Below, one piece after another: positions 30,755-40,633 of a stretch of 61,726 nucleotides of DNA. The notes below the pieces were generated by a model. The model was not told the origin of the DNA, did no database searches, and was given only the letters and a program-made list of their open reading frames with translations. Source of the DNA: Massilia sp. ST3 (GTDB taxonomy: Bacteria > Pseudomonadota > Gammaproteobacteria > Burkholderiales > Burkholderiaceae_D); contig NZ_JAGPWC010000031.1 in assembly GCF_018119405.1 (NCBI RefSeq), forward strand, positions 1-61,726. Direction: 5' to 3'. A program made the translations under genes and the position numbers. Position 1 is the stretch's first letter. Every line of letters starts with the position of its first letter.

Positions 30755-33700
30755 TCAGATCGAGAACAGGTAATCCGCCAGCACCGTCGAGGATGTGCCG
30801 ATGAGGCGCACGACTTCCATCAACTCGCCCGACGACACCTGGGCATCGGTCCCATCGGAAGTAAAGAGATAGGCCGCGCTGTCGCTGCCGTTGTCGACCA
30901 CGAATAGCGCAGTCGCCCCCGCGGCATAGTTCGCGGCGGCGGAGCCGATGGCCAGCGCGGCGGACTCCGCGTCCAGCTCGCCCATGATGTTAGCCGTAAA
31001 TATGACCAGTTCGGCACTGGCGCCGAATCCGCCTGCGCCGGAGCGGACCAGTCCGCCTTCGAGTGCTGCATCGCCATCGCCCACGCGGAACGCGCCCTGG
31101 ACGATGCGGATCTTGTCCGCACCCGACACGAAATCGGTCACGGTATCCACGCCTGAGTCACTGTCCACGACGAACACGTCCTTGCCGGCGCCACCGGTCA
31201 GGATGTCCGCACCATGCCCCCCTGCGAGTACATTCGCCGCTCCATTGCCTTTGATCACGTTGTCCAGTGCATTGCCAGTGACATTGACAGCGAGCGTCGC
31301 GGCCGACGTGATGCTTGCGTTTTCGACGTTGTCGGCCAAGACGTAGTTTCCCTTGGCAGTGAACGCCACCTCGACCGTATCGACGCCTTCGCCGTCCAGC
31401 TCGACCACCATGTCCGTGGCGGCACTGACGACATAGCGGTCGTCGCCAAGGCCACCGGACATGAGGTCGGTGCCGGCGCCCCCGTCGAGCAAGTCCTCAC
31501 CGTCCGTGCCGGTCAGAACGTCGTTGGCCGTGGTGCCCCGGTCCGCCAGTAGCTGTGCCAGCGTTTTGGTGGTGTCGGAGAAATCGACATGTTCGACGTT
31601 GCGCAGGGTAATGCTCTCGCCAGTGAGCTTATTCACCAGCATCAGGTCGGTCGCGTTGACGCGGGTGCGCGCGTAATCCGCATGCGCGCCCAGCACCTGC
31701 AGCCGGTCCTCGTCGGCGCCGCCATCGACGATGTCGGCGCCGGTGCCGGCCTGCAGGAGGTCGGCGCCGGCGCCGCCTTGCAAGCTGTCGTTTCCGATCC
31801 CGCCGAGCAGTGTGTCGTCGCCTGCTCCGCCGTCGAGGCTGTCGTTGCCGCTCCCCCCTTCAAGGAAATCGCTGCCGAGTGCTCCCGCAAGCCTGTCGTT
31901 GCCCGCCCCGCCGGCAAGCACGTTATCCATGCTGTTGCCGGTGCCTGCGAAGGCCTTGGCCCCCGCGTAGACGAGGTTCTCGACCTCGGCGCCGAGCGTA
32001 TAGGACGCCAGGCTCGTGCGCACGGTATCGTCGCCACCGTCGACCGCCTCGATCACGAGATCCCCGACGATGTCGACGACATAGATGTCGTCACCGGCTC
32101 CGCCACTCATGCTGTCCTTGCCCCCGCGTCCATCGAGCAGGTCGTCACCGTTGCCGCCGGTGAGCGCATTGACCGCGGCATTACCGGTCAACACGTTGTC
32201 GAGTCCATTGCCGACCAGGTTGACGGCGCCCGTGCCAGTGACAATGGCATTCTCGACGTACACACCGAGGACGTAGGTTCCCGGCGCCTTGAATCCAAGT
32301 TCGACCGTATCGCGACCTCCCCCCGCCTCTTCCACCACCACGTCAGTGGCAAGGTCCAGCAGGTAATGGTCATCTCCGTCGCCGCCGCTGAGGTGGTCGC
32401 TACCCGCGCCGCCGTCCATCACATCGTCGCCCGCGGTGCCGACCAGGGTGTCGGCACCAACGCTGGCGACATTGTGGTGCAACTGGCTCAGGTCCACCGT
32501 ACTCCATTCGCCGTAGGCATGTTCAACCAGTTCGACGTCACGCATGGTGATGCGCACCTTGAGCGCTTCGTTGATCAGGATGGTATCGGTCAGGTTCGGA
32601 CGCTGGATGACATAGTCCTCGAGCGCCCCCTCGAGCAGCAGCGTATCGGTGCCGGCGCCGCCGTTGACCACATCGATACCTGTCCCGGGGAACAGCAAGT
32701 CGTCGCCGTCGCCACCATCGAGGGTGTCGTTCCCTGTCCAGCCGGTCAGGAGATCATTGCCGAGCCCGCCGAAGAGCTTGTCGTCGCCCCCGTTCTCGCT
32801 GCCCGAGATATGGTTGCCCAGCGTATTGCCGGTTCCGGAGAAGCCCTTCGTCCCGGTATAGAACAGTCCCTCGACGTCGGCTCCCAGGATATAGGCGGCC
32901 AGCGAGGTCAGCACCGTGTCGTGACCTGCGCCAGCCTCTTCGCGCACGATCTCGCCGACGGCATCGACGACGTAGGTGTCATTGCCGGCACCACCAACCA
33001 GGGTATCCTTGCCGGCGCCGCCGTCAAGGAGATCCCGTCCGTCACCGCCTTCGAGCACGTTCGCGGCTCCATTTCCGATGAGGATGTTATCGAGCGCATT
33101 GCCGATCAGGTTGACGGCCACGCCCGCGCCTGCGACGACCGTGGCCCTTTCCACATGCTGGCCGAGGGTGTACACCCCCTTGACCGTGTAGGCGACATCG
33201 ACCTGGTCGATGCCCTCGCCTTCGCGCTCGATGACCGTATCGCCCGTGCTATTGACCACGTAGCGGTCGTTCCCCAGTCCACCCGCCATGCTGTCATTGC
33301 CCAGTCCGCCGTCGATCAGGTCGTTTCCGGTGCCGCCCTCGAGCACGTCATCTCCCGCGCTCGGCAGGTTGACCTGGACCTGGGCGATGGTCTTGATGCC
33401 GTCGTCGAACCTTATCTGCTCGACGTTGCGAAGCGTATAGGTCTCGCCAGTCGTCTTCCGCACGAGGACCGTGTCGGTCGCGTTCGGGCGCGCGCGCTCG
33501 TAGTCGGCAAAGTCGCCGCCCATCACAGCGAGGTCGTCGCCGGCGCCGCCATCCATGACATCGCTGCCGGCCTCGCCTTGCAGCACGTCATTCCCGTCGC
33601 CACCAAGCAACGTGTCGTTGCCAGCGCCGCCAAACAGCCTGTCGTCGCCGGCGCCGCCGTCGAGACCGTCATTGCCTTCATGTCCAAAGAGCCAGTCGTT

Positions 33701-36700
33701 GCCGCCCTTGCCCGCCAGCTTGTCGGCACCGCTGCCGCCACGAAGCTCGTTAGCCTGCTCGTTCCCGGTGCCGGCAAACGCCTGGCTGCCCGAATACACC
33801 AGGTTCTCGACGTTTGCCGCGAGGGTCAGGCTCGCGAGTGCCGTGCGTACCGTGTCGCGGCCGCCGTCGACGGCTTCCACCACCACGTCGGTCGCCACGT
33901 CGACCACGTACACATCGTCGCCGCCCCCGCCGACCATGGTGTCCTTACCGGCCTTGCCGTCGAGGATGTCGTTGCCCTCCCCGCCTATCAGGGTATTTGC
34001 GCCGCCATTTCCGATTAGTTCATTGTCCAGGGCATTGCCGGTCAGGTGGACCGCCATCGTTCCCGCGGAAAGGACCTGCGCATGCTCGACATGCGCGGGC
34101 AGCTGGTACGTGCCTGGCGCGCTGAATGCCACCTCTACGCGGTCGATTCCCTGTTCCGCCAATTCGACCACGATGTCGTCGGGGCGGTCGACGCGGTACG
34201 AGTCGTCGCCCCTTCCGCCGGCGAGGGTGTCGCGTCCGATCGTGCCCACGAGCCGGTCCTGACCGGACTCCACCGCATCGCTGGTGAAGCTGGACGTAAA
34301 ACCGCGCCCGTCCACGAAACTCGCACGCACCGTGATCGCCTGCCCGATGAGGGTCGGGGTCACGAGCAGCGTCGTACCGGTCGCGCCCTGGACCGGCACG
34401 CCATCGGCAAGCCATTGCAGGGTGGCGCGCGCCAGGCCGTCAGCGTCGATGCGCAGGTAGGTGGCGCTCAAGGTCTCGCCAGGCGAGACCTTGCCGGAAA
34501 TCGACAGCTGGACTGCGGCGGGGCTGTCGGGCGCCAGCTGCTCCAGCGCGCGGATGCTGTCGTGCCGCATGTTGATGGCTGCTGCGGCCGTTGCCATGCT
34601 CACGACACCGGCGAGATACGCGCGCCCCAGATCCATGGCGTCCCATCCGTTGTACGACGCGGTTTCCCGCACGGTGTCGATCGACGCCGTGAATAGTCCC
34701 GCGGCCCCCACCTTGGCATTCAGGACGACGGCGTCATTGCCCTGCGCACTTCGGGCAAGGGTGTGGATGAGATCTGGCAGGTTCAACTGGCCGTTTGCCA
34801 GCAGGCCGCTCCAGAATGCGAGTCCGGCGGCATCAGGATCGCGGCCAAACAGGGTTTGGTAGACGCGCGCCACGTTCTCCTGCGCCGTCCCGTCATACAG
34901 GCGTGCGAATTCGAGCGAGCCGGTCAGTGAGGCCCGCAGCGCCGCCAACGCGGACGGCAGGCCGGACTGCGCCGCTTCGCCCATCCAATGGACCAGGACG
35001 GCGGGTTCGGCAGGACGTCCGAGGAAAGTCACGAAAAGCTGCTGCATGGCCTGGAAGCCGCTGTCGGACCGCACGATTGGCGCCGGCGTGACCGGTGAGG
35101 CCTGCACCGCTTCCAGGTTCCCCTGCCCGTCCGTATAGCGTGCGGCGACGCTGATCGAACGCGCGGCCATGTCCTCGGTCAGCACCAGGCTTGCCCCCGT
35201 GGCGCCATCGATCGGCTGGCCGTCGGCATACCACTGAAAATCGAAGGAGCCCAGGCCATCCGGATCCGCCAGCTCCGGCACGGCCGTCAGCACTTGCCCG
35301 ATCTCCGCCCGGCCCTCGATGCGGACTTCGCCGGTCGGCGAGGCATTGGGAATGACCGGCACGCCTTCCTGCAGTTCGCCGATTGTCATTCCATCGCCGG
35401 CAAAAAGGACGTACTCGACGTTGCGCAGGACGACCGTATCCGACGTGGATGTGTGACGCAGGACGGTATCGGTGGCATTGGGCCGGGACACCTGGTACGC
35501 ATCGAATGCATGGTCGAGGATCACGCGGTCCCATCCGGCGCCGCCGTCGGCCAGGTCGCGTCCGCTTCCGGCGAGCAGCGTGTCGTCGCCTGCGCCGCCC
35601 AGCAGCACGTCGTCGCCCGCGGCGCCATACAACACATCGCGCCCCGCGCCGCCGTCGAGGACATTGGCGCCATTGTTTCCCACGAGTTCGTTGGCGAGCT
35701 CATTTCCGCTCAGATTGCCGGCGGCAAAACCGGCCAGCCTGCCGTCTTCCACATTGGCGGGCAACACATAACTGGAGCCGCCTGGAAGCGACACCATGAC
35801 CCTGTCGGCACCCTGGGAGGCCTGCTCGACGACGATGTCGCCCGGATGGTTGACGGTATAGATATCGATGCCGGCGCCGCCAGCGAGCGTATCCGCCCCG
35901 GCTGTCCCCTCATGGTAGTCCTGCGCCTCGATCGGACGGCTGGTGAGGGTTTCAAGGAAACCGCGGCCGTCCGTATAACTGACCCGCACCGTGATCGCCT
36001 TGCCGAGCTCGGCTTCGGTGATGCGGAAGCTCGGGTCGCTGGCGCCGGCGATATCGCTGCCATCCGCCATCCACTGGTAATGCAGGGGCCCCACGCCATC
36101 CGCATCCGTGAACGTCGGTGAGATGGACAACAGATTACCGACACCGAAAGTCCCGCTCATCCCATAGCTGGCGCGCATCGGATGGTTCGGTTCGAGCGCG
36201 TGCAAGGCCATGATGGCGTCCCCGATCCCGGCGATGGCAGCCGTGGAGGAAGCTTCATCGCCAATCGTTGCCAGGTAATCGCGGGCTTCGTCGAATGCTT
36301 CGTAGCCGGCAAAGACATCGCCCGCGTCTGCGGCAGCGCCCGTATAGGCTTCGGCGACGCGGAGCTTGTTCGCCAGGACCTCGCGGTCAAGGCCTTGCGC
36401 GCCGGCCGCGACCGTCTCGGCCAGGTCGGCGATGGAGAGCGTCCCGCTCGCAAGCTGGCCGCTGAAGAACTCGATCGCGGCGGTGTCCGGCTCGCGGCCG
36501 AAAAGCGTTTGGAAGACCAGCTGCACGGCTGCCGCTGGAGTCTTGCCGGCATACAGCGCGGCAAACTCACTGGAAGCGAGCAGGGTTTCCTTCAGCACCT
36601 CCAGGCCGCCCTCTCCCGCCGTAGCAAGGCGCTCGATCCAGTCCTGAAATGCCGCGGGATCGGCGGGCCGTCCGAGGCAGCTGACGAACATGCGCTCGAT

Positions 36701-37603
36701 GGCCTGGCCCGCCGACGACATCGACACCACACCGCTCAGTTCGCTGTTCACGCTGACGACAGCGCCCCGGCCGTCGATGAAGGCAGCCTCGACCCACACG
36801 GTCTTGCCGCCATGCGCCTCGGACAGGACCAGCGACGGACCGCTCACACCGTCGACCAGGCGTCCCCCCACATACCACCGGTAGCTGACGGGTCCCATGC
36901 CGTCGGCATCGTACAGATCGTGCGCGGCAAGGACAGTTCCTCCGACAGCGAGCATTCCCTCGATATGCACGGTCCCGGAAGCCTGCGCGTTCGCCGGCAG
37001 CGCCGCCATCTGCGTCATCAGCTCCGCCAAGGAAGCGACGGCTTGTTGCGCGGTTTCAGGACCGGTGACGGCATCCAGAAACGACAATGCCATGCTTGCG
37101 TCGGCCCGCCCATAAAGGCCGGAGCTGCCGGCGAGCGCTTCGGTGAACGACATCGCGGCATCCAACTTGCTCTCGTACGCGAGTTTGTCGGCCCCTTGCG
37201 CGCCGGTCACGAGCGCATTGGCCAGCGCGGCCGGAGTCATGCTGCCCTGCTCCAGGGCGTGCGACCAGAACGCGAGCCCGGCCGCGTCGGCGCCATGGCC
37301 GAACAGCTGCCGGTACAGATGTTCGACGACCTGCTCGTTGGTCTTGCCGGCAAGCCGGACGACGAACTCGGCCGAGCTCCCGAAAAAATCATGCCCCAGG
37401 TCATCGATTCCATGCTCGAGCGCACCTTCCATGTTGGTCGTCCAGTTGCTCAGTTCGAATGTATTTGCCGGTCGACCATAATAGGTGACGAACATAGCTT
37501 GCGCCATGCGCGCCGCAGTCGATGAGGAAGGCTCGACAGTGCTTTCGCTGGTATTGGAAATGACGGCGTCGGCTGGCGCCGGGGAAGAAACAGTAGCGGA
37601 CAT
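30755..37603 (-). CDS. Giant RTX-type calcium-binding protein with DUF4214 and Ig-like domains
   Basis: About 2282 aa. The N-terminal half alternates three DUF4214 domains (pattern FVxxxGRPAxPxxxxxW...LYxxLFGRxxDxAGLxFW; near residues 35-155, 300-430 and 850-975) with four Ig/cadherin-like units of the form DADGxGPxxYQWxxDG...YTDGxG. The second half is about four long modules of hemolysin-type nonapeptides (GGxGxDxLxGGxGxD), each closing with DYxxxRxNxTDTxL...LRNVE. The C-terminus (VDTVTDFVSGADKI ... ADYLFSI) looks like a type I secretion signal. There is no N-terminal signal peptide, as expected for that route. No ABC/HlyD/TolC genes are nearby. The likely role is a secreted or surface adhesin. 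The start is uncertain; neither 37603 nor 37675 has a ribosome site. Confidence 0.88.
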   Translation of the reverse strand: MSATVSSPAPADAVISNTSESTVEPSSSTAARMAQAMFVTYYGRPANTFELSNWTTNMEGALEHGIDDLGHDFFGSSAEFVVRLAGKTNEQVVEHLYRQLFGHGADAAGLAFWSHALEQGSMTPAALANALVTGAQGADKLAYESKLDAAMSFTEALAGSSGLYGRADASMALSFLDAVTGPETAQQAVASLAELMTQMAALPANAQASGTVHIEGMLAVGGTVLAAHDLYDADGMGPVSYRWYVGGRLVDGVSGPSLVLSEAHGGKTVWVEAAFIDGRGAVVSVNSELSGVVSMSSAGQAIERMFVSCLGRPADPAAFQDWIERLATAGEGGLEVLKETLLASSEFAALYAGKTPAAAVQLVFQTLFGREPDTAAIEFFSGQLASGTLSIADLAETVAAGAQGLDREVLANKLRVAEAYTGAAADAGDVFAGYEAFDEARDYLATIGDEASSTAAIAGIGDAIMALHALEPNHPMRASYGMSGTFGVGNLLSISPTFTDADGVGPLHYQWMADGSDIAGASDPSFRITEAELGKAITVRVSYTDGRGFLETLTSRPIEAQDYHEGTAGADTLAGGAGIDIYTVNHPGDIVVEQASQGADRVMVSLPGGSSYVLPANVEDGRLAGFAAGNLSGNELANELVGNNGANVLDGGAGRDVLYGAAGDDVLLGGAGDDTLLAGSGRDLADGGAGWDRVILDHAFDAYQVSRPNATDTVLRHTSTSDTVVLRNVEYVLFAGDGMTIGELQEGVPVIPNASPTGEVRIEGRAEIGQVLTAVPELADPDGLGSFDFQWYADGQPIDGATGASLVLTEDMAARSISVAARYTDGQGNLEAVQASPVTPAPIVRSDSGFQAMQQLFVTFLGRPAEPAVLVHWMGEAAQSGLPSALAALRASLTGSLEFARLYDGTAQENVARVYQTLFGRDPDAAGLAFWSGLLANGQLNLPDLIHTLARSAQGNDAVVLNAKVGAAGLFTASIDTVRETASYNGWDAMDLGRAYLAGVVSMATAAAAINMRHDSIRALEQLAPDSPAAVQLSISGKVSPGETLSATYLRIDADGLARATLQWLADGVPVQGATGTTLLVTPTLIGQAITVRASFVDGRGFTSSFTSDAVESGQDRLVGTIGRDTLAGGRGDDSYRVDRPDDIVVELAEQGIDRVEVAFSAPGTYQLPAHVEHAQVLSAGTMAVHLTGNALDNELIGNGGANTLIGGEGNDILDGKAGKDTMVGGGGDDVYVVDVATDVVVEAVDGGRDTVRTALASLTLAANVENLVYSGSQAFAGTGNEQANELRGGSGADKLAGKGGNDWLFGHEGNDGLDGGAGDDRLFGGAGNDTLLGGDGNDVLQGEAGSDVMDGGAGDDLAVMGGDFADYERARPNATDTVLVRKTTGETYTLRNVEQIRFDDGIKTIAQVQVNLPSAGDDVLEGGTGNDLIDGGLGNDSMAGGLGNDRYVVNSTGDTVIEREGEGIDQVDVAYTVKGVYTLGQHVERATVVAGAGVAVNLIGNALDNILIGNGAANVLEGGDGRDLLDGGAGKDTLVGGAGNDTYVVDAVGEIVREEAGAGHDTVLTSLAAYILGADVEGLFYTGTKGFSGTGNTLGNHISGSENGGDDKLFGGLGNDLLTGWTGNDTLDGGDGDDLLFPGTGIDVVNGGAGTDTLLLEGALEDYVIQRPNLTDTILINEALKVRITMRDVELVEHAYGEWSTVDLSQLHHNVASVGADTLVGTAGDDVMDGGAGSDHLSGGDGDDHYLLDLATDVVVEEAGGGRDTVELGFKAPGTYVLGVYVENAIVTGTGAVNLVGNGLDNVLTGNAAVNALTGGNGDDLLDGRGGKDSMSGGAGDDIYVVDIVGDLVIEAVDGGDDTVRTSLASYTLGAEVENLVYAGAKAFAGTGNSMDNVLAGGAGNDRLAGALGSDFLEGGSGNDSLDGGAGDDTLLGGIGNDSLQGGAGADLLQAGTGADIVDGGADEDRLQVLGAHADYARTRVNATDLMLVNKLTGESITLRNVEHVDFSDTTKTLAQLLADRGTTANDVLTGTDGEDLLDGGAGTDLMSGGLGDDRYVVSAATDMVVELDGEGVDTVEVAFTAKGNYVLADNVENASITSAATLAVNVTGNALDNVIKGNGAANVLAGGHGADILTGGAGKDVFVVDSDSGVDTVTDFVSGADKIRIVQGAFRVGDGDAALEGGLVRSGAGGFGASAELVIFTANIMGELDAESAALAIGSAAANYAAGATALFVVDNGSDSAAYLFTSDGTDAQVSSGELMEVVRLIGTSSTVLADYLFSI

Positions 37604-37902
37604 GGGAGTGAGTAGAGGGAGGGCTGTCGTCAAGTGGGGAGACTCTCCATTGCCGAAATTGCAATAGAGAAACATTATTGAGCGATGGTAACATGCTCCA
37701 AATCGGTGAATGTCCGGGAGTTGCGGAAAAACCGCAGTAATGAGGGCGATATCCGCTACTTCGTATTCCTGAGCACCGGCAGGTTATCAAGATCGCCATG
37801 GCGCAGGGGCCTTATTCATCTACTCCATGTATTTTTGCCAACGGGAAATTTTTTGCTGCATATGTGTATTGCTCGAGCTGCCCCGGCGTTACAATCCGTG
37901 GT

Positions 37903-38706
37903 GTGCACACCACTGATTCAGCAACTGGCCCTGCAAGCCCGCCACCGCCCGCCGCGCAAACCGGCGGCGTGGGCGACGTCGCGCGCGCGGCCGGCCCGGC
38001 ACACCCAGTGCTCGCCATCATGCAGCCCTACTTCCTGCCCTACATCGGCTACTTCCAGCTGATCGCCGCCAGCGACGTGTTCGTCGTCTACGACAACATC
38101 AAGTACACCAAGAAGGGCTGGATCAACCGCAACCGCATGCTGCGCAACGGCGAGGACGCGATGTTCTCGCTGCCGCTGCAGGCCGGCGCCGACCAGCTGG
38201 ACGTGGTCGAGCGCTTCCTCGCCGCCGGCAAGGAGCGTCACAAATGGCTGGCCCAGCTCAAGGGCGCCTACGGCCGCGCCCCCCATTACGCACAGACCCT
38301 GCCGCTGCTGGAGCGCATCGCCGCCTGCCCCGAGGACAAGCTGTTCCGCTTCCTGCACGCGGCCCTGTTGGCCACCTGCGAACACCTGGCGATCACGACG
38401 CCGATCCGCGTGTCCTCGACCGTGAACATCGACCACGGCCTGAAAAGCCAGGACAAGGTGCTGGCGCTGTGCGAGGCGCTGGGGGCGCGCAGCTATGTCA
38501 ATCCCATCGGCGGCACGGAGCTCTACGCGCGCGAGGATTTCGCCGCGCGCGGCATCGATTTGCGCTTCCTGCGCGTCCGGCCGCTCGACTATCCCCAGCT
38601 GGACGGCAAGCCCCACGTGCCCTGGCTGTCGATCGTCGACGTCCTCATGTTCAACCCGCTCGACACGGTGCGCGCCTGGGTGCGTACCCACTACGACCTG
38701 ATCTAG
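37903..38706 (+). CDS. WbqC-like family protein
   Basis: A WbqC domain begins at IMQPYFLPYIGYFQLI and continues through SDVFVVYDNIKYTKKGWINRNR and PWLSIVDVLMFN near the end. The family is found in O-antigen and flagellar-glycan loci and is thought to act in glycan or amino-sugar modification, but its reaction is not settled. The frame is open to ATG 37798, but that first part is AT-richer and unlike the family. I give GTG 37903, where GC-rich coding begins; GTG 38007 would fit the family start best. It lies three bases before the next gene and heads the putative flagellin-modification operon. Confidence 0.8.
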   Translation: MHTTDSATGPASPPPPAAQTGGVGDVARAAGPAHPVLAIMQPYFLPYIGYFQLIAASDVFVVYDNIKYTKKGWINRNRMLRNGEDAMFSLPLQAGADQLDVVERFLAAGKERHKWLAQLKGAYGRAPHYAQTLPLLERIAACPEDKLFRFLHAALLATCEHLAITTPIRVSSTVNIDHGLKSQDKVLALCEALGARSYVNPIGGTELYAREDFAARGIDLRFLRVRPLDYPQLDGKPHVPWLSIVDVLMFNPLDTVRAWVRTHYDLI

Positions 38707-38709
38707 CCT

Positions 38710-39672
38710 ATGTACAAATGGATAAAACTGGGGAAGGTGTTCACCCCGCAGGACGTACCCGACCGGCCCTGGCTCAAGGAATTCGCCCAGGCCCCCGCCA
38801 CCCTGGTGTGCGACGATTACGTGCGCGTGTATTTCTCCTGCCGCCCGGCTCCGGATGCGAACGGCCAGTACGTCAGCTACTCGAGCTGGGTCGACCTCGA
38901 CCGGCGCGACCTCACCCGCGTGCTGCGCGTGGCCGAGCAGCCCATCCTGGCGCTGGGCGACCTGGGCGAGTTCGACGAATTCGGCACCTATCCGGTCTCG
39001 GTGACCCGCGAAGGCGATGAGGTGCGCGCCTACTACGCCGGCTGGACGCGCTGCGAGTCGGTCCCCTTCAATACCGCCATCGGCATGGCCACCAGCCTGG
39101 ATGGCGGCGCGACGTTCAGGAAAGCCGGACGCGGCCCGGTGCTGCCCTATACCCTGGACGAACCCTTCGTGCTGAGCGGACCGAAAGTGCGCCGCTTCGA
39201 AGGCCAGTGGCAGCTGTTCTACATCGCCGGGCGCAAGTGGAAGCTGGTCGAGGGCCGCGCCGAGCCGGTCTACAAGATCCGCATGGCGACATCAAGCGAC
39301 GGCGTCCACTGGACCAAGTTGAACCGCGACCTGGTCGAGAGCCGCATCGAGGACGACGAAGCCCAGGCCAGCCCGGACGTCATTTACGCCAAGGGCAAGT
39401 ACCACATGTTCTTCTGCTACCGCTACAGCAGCAACTACCGCGGCAAGCAGTTCGGCTACCGCATCGGCTATGCCTCCAGCACCGACCTGAAACACTGGAC
39501 GCGCGACGACGCCAGGGCCGGCCTGGACGTCTCGGCGGAAGGCTGGGACGACGAGATGGTCAGCTACCCGCATGTGTTCGAACTCGATGGCCGCATCTAC
39601 ATGGCCTACCTCGGCAACGGCGTCGGCCGCTACGGCTTTGGCCTGGCGGTGCTGGACGGCGAACTGGAGTGA
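38710..39672 (+). CDS. Five-bladed beta-propeller glycosidase-like protein, copy 1
   Basis: A 320-aa cytoplasmic protein (no signal peptide) of the GH32/43/62/130-like propeller superfamily. Each blade brings short segments such as RVYFSCR, SSWVDLD, EFDEFGTYPVSV, YYAGW, IGMATSLDGGATF, KIRMATSSDGVHWTK, MFFCYRYSS and MAYLGNGVGRYGFG. The acidic residues in EFDEFG, EAQASPDV and WDDEMVSYP are candidates for catalysis. Copy 2 follows five bases after its stop. Such proteins occur in glycan loci, perhaps as phosphorylases or trimming enzymes or as non-catalytic sugar binders; the substrate is unknown. Confidence 0.75.
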   Translation: MYKWIKLGKVFTPQDVPDRPWLKEFAQAPATLVCDDYVRVYFSCRPAPDANGQYVSYSSWVDLDRRDLTRVLRVAEQPILALGDLGEFDEFGTYPVSVTREGDEVRAYYAGWTRCESVPFNTAIGMATSLDGGATFRKAGRGPVLPYTLDEPFVLSGPKVRRFEGQWQLFYIAGRKWKLVEGRAEPVYKIRMATSSDGVHWTKLNRDLVESRIEDDEAQASPDVIYAKGKYHMFFCYRYSSNYRGKQFGYRIGYASSTDLKHWTRDDARAGLDVSAEGWDDEMVSYPHVFELDGRIYMAYLGNGVGRYGFGLAVLDGELE

Positions 39673-39676
39673 CAGC

Positions 39677-40633
39677 ATGAAGTGGACCAAACTCGGCAAG
39701 ATCTTCGACCCGTCCCAGCACACGCTTCCCAACGGTTGCGAGCTGTTCGCGCAATCGCCCCAGACCCTCGTCTGCGACGAGCACGTGCGCATCTATTTCT
39801 CCACCCGCGCCAAGGACGCCAGCGGCAAGTTCCTCAGCCATGTGGCCTATGTCGACATGGACCGCAGCCTGTCGGCCATCCTGCGCGTGGCCGACCACAC
39901 GGTGCTGCCGCTGGGCGAACTGGGCGCCTTCGACGAGCACGGGATCTTCCCCATCAATGTGCTGCGCCACGGCGGCCAGGTGCTGGCCTACACCACCGGC
40001 TGGAACCGTCGCGTGTCGGTCTCGGTCGATACCGCGATCGGCCTGGCCGTCAGCAAGGACGAGGGCCGCACTTTCCAGCGCCTGGGCAGCGGCCCGGTGC
40101 TGGCCCAGTCGCTGCACGAGCCCTGCCTGGTGGGCGACGGCTTCGTCCTGCACGCGGGCGGCCAGTTCCACATGTGGTACATCTTCGGCACCGGCTGGAA
40201 GCGCTATAGCGCGGACGCGGCGCCCGACCGCACGTATAAGATCGGGCACGCGACCTCGCCCGACGGCATCCACTGGACCAAGGAAGAAGCACGGCAAATC
40301 GTCGCCGACCGCCTGGGCCCGGACGAGAGCCAGGCCCTGCCCACCGTGGTCGAGGTCGACGGCCGCTGGCACATGTTCTTCTGCTACCGCCAGTCCTTCG
40401 ACTTCCGCAGCAATCCGGACCGCGGCTACCGCATCGGCCACGCCTGGTCCGACGACCTGGTGGACTGGACCCGCGACGACGACATGATCCCCCTCGCCGT
40501 CGAGCCGGGCGCCTGGGACGGCGAGATGCAGTGCTATCCCCACGTCTTCAAGCTGGACGGCAAGGTCTATTTGCTCTACAACGGCAATGCCTTCGGGCGC
40601 GACGGCTTCGGCCTGGCGGTGCTGGAGCCATGA
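39677..40633 (+). CDS. Five-bladed beta-propeller glycosidase-like protein, copy 2
   Basis: A 318-aa paralogue of the preceding gene with the same order of motifs: KWTKLGKIFDP at the start, RIYFSTR, FDEHGIFPINV, TTGWNRRVSVSVDTAIGLAVS, KIGHATSPDGIHWTK, MFFCYRQS, WDGEMQCYPHV and LYNGNAFGRDGFG at the end. The two copies clearly arose by tandem duplication but have diverged widely, so they probably act on different sugars or form a heteromer. A GGAG ribosome site is embedded in the end of copy 1. Its stop overlaps the acetyltransferase start (ATGA). The biochemical role is unknown. Confidence 0.75.
   Translation: MKWTKLGKIFDPSQHTLPNGCELFAQSPQTLVCDEHVRIYFSTRAKDASGKFLSHVAYVDMDRSLSAILRVADHTVLPLGELGAFDEHGIFPINVLRHGGQVLAYTTGWNRRVSVSVDTAIGLAVSKDEGRTFQRLGSGPVLAQSLHEPCLVGDGFVLHAGGQFHMWYIFGTGWKRYSADAAPDRTYKIGHATSPDGIHWTKEEARQIVADRLGPDESQALPTVVEVDGRWHMFFCYRQSFDFRSNPDRGYRIGHAWSDDLVDWTRDDDMIPLAVEPGAWDGEMQCYPHVFKLDGKVYLLYNGNAFGRDGFGLAVLEP

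Noticed and set aside
30755..37603. CRISPR-like periodicity in the giant gene
   Set aside because: The repeats are in-frame RTX codons with variable sequence, not identical repeats with unique spacers.
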